Source: a bacterium
Lineage (GTDB): Bacteria > Bacillota > Clostridia > Oscillospirales > Acutalibacteraceae
Assembly (NCBI GenBank): GCA_004560045.1
Contig: SFWF01000061.1
Coordinates: 1-8,374 of the forward strand
DNA: 8,374 bases
Direction: 5' to 3'
The translations under genes and the position numbers were made by a program. The notes beneath the pieces are model-generated. The model was not told where the DNA came from and did no database searches. It worked only from the letters and a program-made list of their open reading frames with translations. Of this stretch, positions 1 through 5,093 are shown piece by piece (position 1 is the stretch's first letter; each line of letters opens with the position of its first letter).

Positions 1-50
1 CACCACCGCTGCGGCGGTCCCCCTCCCCCGCTGGGGAATGCCGAGAGAAC
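1..50. repeat. Truncated copy A of the multi-hairpin repeat core
   Basis: This is the right part of the same core found at 386-450, 2511-2580 and 8262-8335. It begins inside the second hairpin, where bases 2-8 can pair with 12-18 apart from one A-C mismatch, which is a longer stem than in the other copies. The third hairpin pairs TCCCC (24-28) with GGGGA (33-37). Its inner pair is C-G where two other copies have T-A, so the stem is kept although the bases differ. The right flank (GCCGAGAGAA) matches the copy near 8332 and not the two central copies. The left half is cut off by the window edge. Confidence 0.7.
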
Positions 51-140
51 ACCCTCTTTAAAGGTTCGTCAAATCCCTAATCGGGGCTTCCTAACGGGTC
101 TTTTTTTAGTGGACAGAGGACAGACAGATACCGAAATAAT
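51..140. other. Gene-free stretch with repeat remnants
   Basis: I see no coding region here. Bases 104-125 hold short seven-base units (GTGGACA, GAGGACA, GACAG) like those in the larger arrays. GATACCGAAATAATTT (127-142) resembles the ACGGATACCGAAGCAAT arm motif of the two full elements. This is probably the decayed right arm of the repeat whose core starts the window. The run of seven T at 103-109 has no convincing stem before it. Confidence 0.35.
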
Positions 141-385
141 TTAGGGACAGAGGGCCCGGGGCCTAGGGCCGCAGTGGACAGTGAACAGAAAAGAGTAACG
201 CCTTCGGCGTGAGTAGCGCTGCGCGCGAGTAATAAGAGTGAAGAAAGCAAAATTGCTTAGGTATCCGTGTAGGGGTCGGTGGTACGGCTTACGCCCAGAC
301 CCTTTTGTCGCTTCGCGACATTTCCCCTATGAGGGGAATCCCCTCAACGACCCGAGCGAAGTTTAATGTTTGATATTTTCCCGTT

Positions 386-450
386 TTGTTTTGCGGAGTA
401 GGTTTCTACTCATCCACCACTACGTGGTCCCCCTTCCCTGCTAGGGAAGG
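386..450. repeat. Multi-hairpin repeat core, copy B
   Basis: Three hairpins follow one another closely. The first pairs GAGTAG (396-401) with CTACTC (406-411) around a GTTT loop. The second pairs ACCAC (416-420) with GTGGT (424-428) around TAC. The third pairs CCTTCCCT (432-439) with AGGGAAGG (443-450) around GCT. The following ACGGATACCGAAGCA (454-468) can pair with 254-268, so the hairpins sit inside a closed multi-branch structure. Confidence 0.7.
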
Positions 451-487
451 CCGACGGATACCGAAGCAGTCTTATTTTCGATATCCG

Positions 488-529
488 TTTTTAATTTTTA
501 ATTTTTAATTTTCAACTTTCAATTCTCAA
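488..529. repeat. Seven-base tandem array, TTTTTAA to TTCTCAA
   Basis: Six consecutive units of seven bases: TTTTTAA three times, then TTTTCAA, CTTTCAA and TTCTCAA. The units drift in sequence from left to right while the period stays at seven. A fragment of a similar array (TTTTTAATTTTCG) is visible at 8347-8359. Confidence 0.75.
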
Positions 530-536
530 TTTTATC

Positions 537-578
537 CGCGCCTCTTCCCTCGGCCCTAGTCCCCGGGCCCTCGTCCCT
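537..578. repeat. Seven-base tandem array of CCCT-ending units
   Basis: Six units of seven bases: CGCGCCT, CTTCCCT, CGGCCCT, AGTCCCC, GGGCCCT and CGTCCCT. The last four also form the right inverted end of repeat element 1. The left end carries the complementary units AGGGCCC, GGGGCCT and AGGGCCG at 151-171. The terminal inverted repeat is therefore itself a heptad array. Confidence 0.65.
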
Positions 579-581
579 AAC

Positions 582-612
582 AAAAAAAGACCCCCTTCGA
601 AGGGTCTTTTTT
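582..612 (-). terminator. Intrinsic terminator of the amidohydrolase gene
   Basis: AAAAAAGA (583-590) pairs with TCTTTTTT (605-612), and an inner CCCT/AGGG stem closes on a TCGA loop, with two C bases bulged. Read on the minus strand the stem ends in a run of T bases. It begins at the stop codon of the minus-strand gene. The A and T runs on both sides would let it act in both directions. Confidence 0.85.
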
Positions 613-1405
613 AAATTCCAAGCAATCTTTTTGCGTTTCCCGAGAGGATAAGCTCCTGCTCCTCAGCCGTAAGGGGGAGGCCGCGGAAGATCTTAAGCTC
701 CTCGTCGGCGCGGCTCCAGGGAGAATCGGAGCCGAAAAGGATCTTATCGGCGCCGTGCTTCTTTACTATTCGTAAAAAGCGGTCGCGGTGGTAATATTTA
801 AAGCCCATGGAGGTATCAAGATAGACGTCCTCGCCCGCAAGCTCCTCCTCGACCTCTTTCCATTGACCGAGGCCGCCGAGATGGGCCGCAATTATAGTTC
901 CGCCGCCGAGCTCTCGCCTTATTTTGGCGAACTTTGCGGGGGTAGAATGAACAGGAGGAGGAAAGGCGGGGTCGTTTCCCGCGTGGAACATCAATATAAG
1001 TCCGCGGCTTATTGCATAGTCGTAGATCCTCATCATTTTCGGGTCGTCCAGCTCGAAGCCCTGATACTCGGGATGCAGCTTTATTCCGGGAAGACGGAGG
1101 GTACAGATAAAGTCGATATCACGCTTATAATCGTCGGTTTCGGGGTGAATTCCACCGAAGGATCTGAGGTATTTTCCCGTTATCTGATGTGCCCAGAGGT
1201 TGACCGTTTTGGTCTGACTCGGCTTGGTAACGACGGGCTGTACAACCGAAAGGTCGACCCCGAATTTCTCCATATTCTCAATAAGCCCCATAGAGCTTCC
1301 GTCGGAGCAGGGGGTATAAGCGTTATTACTGCCCGCAACCAGCGAAGAGATGGCTCTTTCGGCAATATTTACGGGGAAAGCGTGGGTATGAAAATCTATT
1401 ACCAT
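611..1405 (-). CDS. Amidohydrolase family protein, metal-dependent TIM-barrel hydrolase
   Basis: A 264-residue protein of the amidohydrolase-2 type (COG2159-like). The metal-site motifs are visible in order: HxH in DFHTH (His6, His8), GIKLH (Lys109, His111), FHAG (His141), AAHLGG (His175) and GSDSPW (Asp227). Known members are hydrolases or decarboxylases acting on small carbon-nitrogen or carboxylated substrates; the substrate cannot be read from this sequence. There is no signal peptide, so it should be cytoplasmic. I start it at ATG 1405, which puts HxH at the very N-terminus as usual and follows a GGAGGAG ribosome site. A longer frame reaching 1453 would begin at TTG and run through a hairpin, so I reject it. 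It lies 51 bases after the transporter gene on the same strand, with a terminator-like hairpin in the gap, so co-transcription is likely but may be partial. Confidence 0.85.
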   Translation of the reverse strand: MVIDFHTHAFPVNIAERAISSLVAGSNNAYTPCSDGSSMGLIENMEKFGVDLSVVQPVVTKPSQTKTVNLWAHQITGKYLRSFGGIHPETDDYKRDIDFICTLRLPGIKLHPEYQGFELDDPKMMRIYDYAISRGLILMFHAGNDPAFPPPVHSTPAKFAKIRRELGGGTIIAAHLGGLGQWKEVEEELAGEDVYLDTSMGFKYYHRDRFLRIVKKHGADKILFGSDSPWSRADEELKIFRGLPLTAEEQELILSGNAKRLLGI

Positions 1406-1410
1406 AAAAA

Positions 1411-1417
1411 CTCCTCC
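1411..1417 (-). promoter_or_regulatory. Ribosome binding site fixing the amidohydrolase start
   Basis: Minus-strand GGAGGAG ends five bases before ATG 1405. It supports this start over the upstream TTG in the same frame. Confidence 0.85.
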
Positions 1418-1424
1418 AAAAATA

Positions 1425-1449
1425 TTATGCCCGACGGCCTCGGGCATAA
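1425..1449 (-). terminator. Hairpin between transporter and amidohydrolase genes, possible leaky terminator
   Basis: A ten-base-pair perfect stem, TTATGCCCGA with TCGGGCATAA, closes a five-base loop. On the minus strand it is followed by TATTTTT and then directly by the ribosome site of the next gene. This could be a partial terminator that lowers expression of the amidohydrolase, or an RNA-stabilising or processing stem. The T run is interrupted, so I do not call it a full stop. Confidence 0.55.
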
Positions 1450-1456
1450 ACAAAAA

Positions 1457-2212
1457 TCATCTAAGTTTTGATAAAGCCTTTTGTATTGCTATTCCACAAG
1501 GGGCGGCAATTATTGCGGCCGCAAGGATTTCAACAGTTCCGTTTAGTGCAATTGCCACGCTGAAAATGTTTTTAATTGCGCCAAATAGATCAACCATAGC
1601 TCCGCCGCCAAAAATGTTTATTGCCGTAAGGACTAACGCTGTATTAGAAAAGGTTCCGCAAAGGGCAGCAAATAGAGACGGCATATATTCTTTGTTTTTT
1701 TCAAAAAAGAAAAACAAGGAAACGAACAAAATTGCAACAACAATTCCAACGATTACCGAAGCAACGGTAATATGTGAAATATTCTGACAAAGAAGTCCCG
1801 CAAAAGCAGAAACTGCCGCTATAGTTAAAACCTTTAGCAGGATGTCGGTAAGCTTATGCTTGTTTGCAAGCAATGCCAACCGATAAAAAGCAACCACTAA
1901 CACACCAACGATCATTCGTGGTATAATCGAAATGCGCGGATCAAGGAATATGGCGGCATCTGCTGTACCGTTCGCCATTGCATACAGCAAACAAGAGACA
2001 CCCCAAACAGCACCCAAAATCAGACCACAAGAATAGGAGTTAAGTGAAATTGCTCCTAAAATTACAATAATGTGGACTGTGGTTATGCTGAGGCCGAAAG
2101 GGATGGTGATGTAACCTACATACGGAATGAAGGTCATCGCAACGATAATTGCACCGAACATAGAAAGCAAAGTCAGACGAAAAATCGTTGCTTTAAGATT
2201 TGTTTTTTTCAT
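1457..2212 (-). CDS. ECF transporter S component, possibly for pantothenate
   Basis: A 251-residue, highly hydrophobic protein with about six membrane helices (roughly residues 13-32, 42-58, 62-80, 97-115, 126-170 as one or two helices, 180-200, 215-245). It resembles substrate-binding S components of energy-coupling factor vitamin transporters (ECF_trnsprt family). Supporting features are the N-terminal FIPYVGYITIP-FGLSITTVH pattern, the DPRISIIPRMIVG stretch (91-103), and an AxxxA pattern (Ala21, Ala25) like the one S components use to contact EcfT. It would need EcfA1, EcfA2 and EcfT from elsewhere in the genome. The nearby coaX suggests pantothenate (PanT-like), but riboflavin, folate or another vitamin is not excluded. 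Start: ATG 2212 has GGAGG eight bases upstream, whereas the in-frame ATG at 2254 has no ribosome site. Base composition (40-43% GC in sampled lines) is clearly below that of its neighbours. Confidence 0.82.
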   Translation of the reverse strand: MKKTNLKATIFRLTLLSMFGAIIVAMTFIPYVGYITIPFGLSITTVHIIVILGAISLNSYSCGLILGAVWGVSCLLYAMANGTADAAIFLDPRISIIPRMIVGVLVVAFYRLALLANKHKLTDILLKVLTIAAVSAFAGLLCQNISHITVASVIVGIVVAILFVSLFFFFEKNKEYMPSLFAALCGTFSNTALVLTAINIFGGGAMVDLFGAIKNIFSVAIALNGTVEILAAAIIAAPCGIAIQKALSKLR

Positions 2213-2220
2213 ATTTTTTA

Positions 2221-2225
2221 CCTCC
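2221..2225 (-). promoter_or_regulatory. Ribosome binding site fixing the transporter start
   Basis: Minus-strand GGAGG with an eight-base gap to ATG 2212. A weak ACTGC/GCAGT stem (2229-2233 with 2246-2250) lies just before it in the leader. Confidence 0.85.
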
Positions 2226-2296
2226 GATACTGCTCCTTTTGGGATGCAGTTCATTTATTTTAAAACCGCAAAAGCGGAATTAAACGGAAATTTATT

Positions 2297-2324
2297 AGGA
2301 AAAGGGGAAATGGGAAAGGGGAAA
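2297..2324. repeat. Seven-base tandem array, purine-rich
   Basis: Units AGGAAAA, GGGGAAA, TGGGAAA and GGGGAAA follow each other at a strict period of seven. The array continues into the TTAGGGAC end of repeat element 2. Confidence 0.6.
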
Positions 2325-2349
2325 GGTTAGGGACAAGGGCCTTTGGCCG

Positions 2350-2379
2350 CAGTGGACAGTGGTCAGTGATCAGTGGTCA
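2350..2379. repeat. Seven-base tandem array, GTGRACA type
   Basis: Units GTGGACA (2352), GTGGTCA (2359), GTGATCA (2366) and GTGGTCA (2373) are in perfect seven-base register. The same unit type occurs at 174-187 in element 1, and as its complement at 2669-2731. Confidence 0.75.
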
Positions 2380-2510
2380 GAAAAGAGTAGCGCTGTGCGC
2401 GAGGAATAAGAGCGAAGAAAACGAAATTGCTTCGGTATCCGTGTAGGGGTCGGCGTCTCGACGACCCGAGCGGAATTTAATGTTTGATAAAGTAAAGTTT
2501 GGACATTTTC

Positions 2511-2580
2511 CCGTTTAGTTTTGAGGAGTAGGTTTCTACTCATCCACCACTTCGTGGTCCCCCTTCCCCCAAGGGAAGGC
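2511..2580. repeat. Multi-hairpin repeat core, copy C
   Basis: First hairpin GAGTAG/CTACTC (2526-2541). Second hairpin ACCAC/GTGGT with loop TTC (2546-2558). Third hairpin CCTTCCC/GGGAAGG with loop CCAA (2562-2579). Stems match copy B while two of the three loops differ. The right flank ACGGATACCGAAGCA is shared with copy B only. Confidence 0.7.
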
Positions 2581-2668
2581 TGACGGATACCGAAGCAATC
2601 TTTTTTTCGATATCCGTTACTCTTTTTACTCGCGCGTAGCGCTACTCACGCCGAAGGCGTTACTCTTT

Positions 2669-2731
2669 TCTGTTCACTGTACACTGTCCACTGTTCACTG
2701 CCCTCTGTCCACTGTCCACTGTTCACTGTTA
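2669..2731. repeat. Seven-base tandem array reaching the coaX stop codon
   Basis: Nine units of seven bases, mostly ACTGTNC: TCTGTTC, ACTGTAC, ACTGTCC, ACTGTTC, ACTGCCC, TCTGTCC, ACTGTCC, ACTGTTC and ACTGTTA. The last unit contains the coaX stop codon (minus-strand TAA at 2731-2729). The next seven bases, ATTGTTC, still resemble a unit and encode the final residues of CoaX. Confidence 0.8.
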
Positions 2732-3493
2732 ATTGTTCTTCTCGTAAATAAGGCGAAGGCCGTCGAGCAGCAGGTGTTCGTTATAGATAATATCGCTTTT
2801 ACAGTAGGTTATAATTTCCCTTGAAAGGCCGCCCGTTGCAACTACGGTTGCGGGCTCGCCCAGCTCCTCCTGCATACGGTCGATAAGGCCGTCCAGCATT
2901 GCGGCGGTACCGAGTATTATTCCCGACTGCATACAGTCGACGGTGTTTTTACCGATAACCGATTTCGGTGCGGTCGCTCCGATAGCGGGAAGGGCGGCGG
3001 TGCCTTCGGCCAGAGCCTTAAGGGTAAGGCGGACGCCTGCTCCGATAGAGCCCCCTAAAAAGGCGCCGTTTTTATCCAGCACAGAAATGGTCGTAGCGGT
3101 ACCCATATCGATAATAATGCAGGGCATTGTATATTCGTGCAGGGCTCCGACCGCTCCTGCCGCAAGGTCGGCACCGAGCTGAGCAGGGTTGTCGATCTTG
3201 ATGTTAAGGCCGGTCTTGACTCCGGGACCCAGCATAAGGGGTACGGTATCGCAAAGGAGGGCAACTGCGGCCGAGACAGCGGCTCCGACAGAGGGAACTA
3301 CCGCCGAAATTATACAGTCCTCGATAAGATAGGCTTCCTCGCCGTGAAGGTCGAGGAGGTTTTTTATGTCGACGGCATATTCGTCGGAGGTCTTTTTCGC
3401 GTCGGTGGAAAGCCTTGCGGTAAAGCGCAGGATATCCCCGTCGAAAACTCCCAAGGTGATATTCGTATTACCGATATCGATAGCCAGCAGCAT
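2729..3493 (-). CDS. coaX: Type III pantothenate kinase (CoaX)
   Basis: Phosphorylates pantothenate to 4'-phosphopantothenate with ATP, the first step of coenzyme A synthesis in the cytoplasm. At 254 residues it has the normal family length. Visible motifs are the N-terminal phosphate-binding DIGNTN (5-10), PGVKTG (90-95), GAD (107-109, with the likely catalytic Asp109), DMGTATT (129-135), GGSIGAG (147-153) and the nucleotide-side ATGGLS (219-224). The C-terminus LLLDGLRLIYE is typical of the family. The start follows a GGAG site eight bases upstream. It has its own strong minus-strand promoter at 3538-3566 and no conventional terminator; the repeat element begins at its stop codon. It is divergent from the rhamnose operon and may be read through the repeat into the transporter gene. 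Type III kinases are generally not feedback-inhibited by coenzyme A, which is family knowledge and not visible here. Confidence 0.96.
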   Translation of the reverse strand: MLLAIDIGNTNITLGVFDGDILRFTARLSTDAKKTSDEYAVDIKNLLDLHGEEAYLIEDCIISAVVPSVGAAVSAAVALLCDTVPLMLGPGVKTGLNIKIDNPAQLGADLAAGAVGALHEYTMPCIIIDMGTATTISVLDKNGAFLGGSIGAGVRLTLKALAEGTAALPAIGATAPKSVIGKNTVDCMQSGIILGTAAMLDGLIDRMQEELGEPATVVATGGLSREIITYCKSDIIYNEHLLLDGLRLIYEKNN

Positions 3494-3537
3494 AATTTTT
3501 GCTCCTTTTCTGTTTGCTTACCTTTTTTTCCGCATAC

Positions 3538-3566
3538 ATTCTACCACTATTATTCTCATTTTTCAA
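3538..3566 (-). promoter_or_regulatory. Vegetative promoter for coaX
   Basis: On the minus strand, TTGAAA (3566-3561) is separated by exactly 17 bases from TAGAAT (3543-3538). A TGG just before the second box adds an extended -10. Each box matches five of six consensus bases. The start codon lies about 45 bases downstream. Confidence 0.8.
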
Positions 3567-3636
3567 GATGATTTCCGAATAAAACCCAATCTCGGGCAAA
3601 AAAAGACCTCAAAAAGTAACTATCCTGCTACCCTTT

Positions 3637-3650
3637 GCGAAAATTATCGC
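3637..3650. promoter_or_regulatory. Inverted repeat upstream of the rhaB promoter, possible operator
   Basis: GCGAAAATTATCGC is palindromic at 12 of 14 positions and ends exactly where the rhaB -35 box begins. This is a natural place for a regulator of rhamnose genes to bind. No regulator gene is in the window, so the call is speculative. Confidence 0.3.
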
Positions 3651-3679
3651 TTGCAGAGACGGTAGGTATGTGGTATTAT
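3651..3679 (+). promoter_or_regulatory. Promoter of the rhamnose operon
   Basis: TTGCAG (3651-3656), a 17-base spacer, then TATTAT (3674-3679) preceded by TGG as an extended -10. The -35 box is poor (three of six), which fits a promoter that needs an activator or the extended -10. The rhaB start codon is 38 bases further on. Confidence 0.65.
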
Positions 3680-3706
3680 AAAAGCGTATGTAAATCCTTA
3701 TGAAAC

Positions 3707-3710
3707 GAGG
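3707..3710 (+). promoter_or_regulatory. Ribosome binding site fixing the rhaB start
   Basis: GAGG with a seven-base gap to ATG 3718. The in-frame ATG at 3700 has no such site and would add six residues ahead of the conserved kinase N-terminus. Confidence 0.7.
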
Positions 3711-3717
3711 TTTAAAA

Positions 3718-5088
3718 ATGTCATATTGCTTGGCTATAGATATCGGCGCCTCCAGCGGCCGACACATTTTGGGCGAGCTTAAAAACGGAAGGCTCGAAAC
3801 AAAGGAAATATACCGCTTCGAAAACGGCTTTAAGGAGCAGGACGGTACCCTTATCTGGGATATCGAAAAGCTTACCGCCGACGTGGTTGCAGGTATTGCC
3901 GAATGCGGCAGGCTCGGCCTTATTCCCGAAACGGTCGCAATAGATACCTGGGGCGTCGACTATGTGCTGTTTGACGGGGAGGGGAAGGAGCTCCTGCCCT
4001 GCGTTTCCTACCGCGACGGTCGTACCGCTTCGGCCGTAGAGGAGGTCTTCTCGGTCGTTTCTAAGGAGGAGCTTTACGCTAAAACGGGCATTCAGACACA
4101 GCCCTATAACACCATTTTTCAGCTTTGGTGCGATAAAAAGTCGGGCAAGCTGGACGGAGCAAAACGGCTTCTTATGATACCCGAATATCTGTCTTTCCGC
4201 CTTACGGGAGTTATGAAAAACGAGTATACCAACGCTTCCACCACGGGTCTCGTTAACGCCGACAGTAAAAAAATCGACCAAGAGGTCTGTGAAAGGTTAG
4301 GCATCGACCCGAGACTTTTCGGCGAGCTTAATCTCCCCTCGGCCTATATCGGAAACTTTTCCGAGGAAATCAAAGCCAAGGTCGGCTTCGACGCTAAGGT
4401 CATCTTCTGCCCCAGCCACGACACCGCTTCGGCTGTTGCCGCCTGCCCCATTGACGAAAACGCCGTTTTCATCTCCTCGGGCACCTGGAGCCTTGTGGGA
4501 ACCGAAAATCTTTACCCCGTTACCACCCCCGAGGCCATGGCCGCCAACTTCTCCAACGAGGGGGGCATAAACTACCGCTTCCGCTTCCTTAAAAACATTA
4601 TGGGAATGTGGCTTTTTCAGAACATCCGAAAGAATTTAGATAAGAAATTCACCTACGACGAAATGATGGAGATGGCTATGGCCAGCAGCTACGACAGGCT
4701 CATCGACCCCACCGACGACTGCTTCTTAGCCCCCGAAAATATGGTTGGGGCCATCCGCGCATATCTTGGCGAGCCCGACCTTCCCATAGGGGACCTGCTT
4801 AAAAGCGTTTATCTCTCCCTTGCGACTTCTTATAAAAACACCGTCGAGGAGATCGAAAAGGTCGCAGGCAAAAAGGTCGACCGCATAGCAATTGTGGGCG
4901 GAGGAAGCAAGGATAAATATCTGAATCAGCTCACCAAGGAGTACACCGGCCGCCGCGTTACGGTAGGACCCACCGAGGGCACCGCCGCAGGCAACCTTAT
5001 TTCACAGCTTATCTATCTTGACCCCACCCTCGACCTTGAGGGTGCAAGAAGGATAGTTATAAACACCTTTGAAATTCAGGAGGTATAG
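3718..5088 (+). CDS. rhaB: Rhamnulokinase
   Basis: Phosphorylates L-rhamnulose to L-rhamnulose-1-phosphate using ATP; a cytoplasmic FGGY-type sugar kinase. The 456-residue protein has the two-domain actin-like layout. The N-terminal phosphate loop is AIDIGASSGR (6-15). Substrate-side motifs are AIDTWGVDY (74-82), SYRDGRT (97-103) and QTQPYNT (126-132). CPSHDTASAV (231-240) carries the likely catalytic base Asp235. SSGTWSLVG (253-261) and IVGGGSKDKYLNQ (392-404) form the nucleotide site, followed by GPTEGTAAGN (417-426). It is somewhat shorter than the E. coli enzyme (489). First gene of the operon; the next gene starts five bases after its stop. The combination with rhaA and rhaD makes the substrate assignment firm. 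Confidence 0.96.
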   Translation: MSYCLAIDIGASSGRHILGELKNGRLETKEIYRFENGFKEQDGTLIWDIEKLTADVVAGIAECGRLGLIPETVAIDTWGVDYVLFDGEGKELLPCVSYRDGRTASAVEEVFSVVSKEELYAKTGIQTQPYNTIFQLWCDKKSGKLDGAKRLLMIPEYLSFRLTGVMKNEYTNASTTGLVNADSKKIDQEVCERLGIDPRLFGELNLPSAYIGNFSEEIKAKVGFDAKVIFCPSHDTASAVAACPIDENAVFISSGTWSLVGTENLYPVTTPEAMAANFSNEGGINYRFRFLKNIMGMWLFQNIRKNLDKKFTYDEMMEMAMASSYDRLIDPTDDCFLAPENMVGAIRAYLGEPDLPIGDLLKSVYLSLATSYKNTVEEIEKVAGKKVDRIAIVGGGSKDKYLNQLTKEYTGRRVTVGPTEGTAAGNLISQLIYLDPTLDLEGARRIVINTFEIQEV

Positions 5089-5093
5089 GATAT

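Larger units (their letters stand above)
141..580. repeat. Repeat element 1, inverted-repeat bounded, MITE-like
   Basis: About 440 bases with no coding capacity. The ends are inverted repeats: 141-171 and 551-580 match as reverse complements with one mismatch and one single-base gap. Inside, 254-268 pairs with 454-468 (14 of 15), and GGGTCG (273-278) pairs with CGACCC (348-353). That inner arm contains further small hairpins at 306-320 (TGTCGC/GCGACA) and either 324-336 or 331-345. Three more hairpins at 396-450 form the core. The left arm (186-279) is closely related to the left arm of the element at 2327-2731. No transposase is present, so mobility is inferred from form alone and would need an enzyme supplied from elsewhere. 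It could instead be a transcribed structured RNA. Confidence 0.6.
2327..2731. repeat. Repeat element 2, long inverted arms, between coaX and transporter gene
   Basis: About 400 bases without coding capacity, related to the element at 141-580. The left end begins TTAGGGACAAGGGCC, as in element 1. ATTGCTTCGGTATCCGT (2426-2442) is the perfect reverse complement of 2583-2599. CAGAAAAGAGTA (2378-2389) pairs with 2661-2672. GGGTCG (2447-2452) pairs with CGACCC (2462-2467). The multi-hairpin core lies in the middle. The right arm segment 2638-2680 is the exact reverse complement of 178-220 in element 1. The right end runs into the coaX stop codon. Its position splits what may once have been a closely spaced coaX-transporter gene pair; that history is inference. 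Confidence 0.65.

Noticed and set aside
84..110. Terminator ending in seven T bases
   Set aside because: No stem of useful length could be drawn before the T run.
386..580. CRISPR array
   Set aside because: The repeated units are hairpins or seven-base tandem units without spacers of even length.
788..1471. Open frame of 227 codons on the plus strand
   Set aside because: It is antisense to the amidohydrolase gene, has no recognisable motifs, and the minus-strand protein has all family motifs.
2264..2279. CCGC/GCGG hairpin followed by T bases on the minus strand as a terminator
   Set aside because: The stem has only four pairs and it lies in the leader of the transporter gene, with no gene ending just before it.
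141..2731. Insertion sequence
   Set aside because: Inverted arms are present, but neither element contains a frame long enough for a transposase, so only a MITE-like description is supported.
3055..3264. Changed GADR motif in CoaX (GADL at 107-110) as a sign of inactivity
   Set aside because: The aspartate is kept, all other motifs are intact, and I believe leucine at this place occurs in other clostridial CoaX proteins.
3585..3612. Hairpin with T run upstream of coaX on the minus strand
   Set aside because: At most four weak pairs, and the T run is on the wrong side of the stem for termination.
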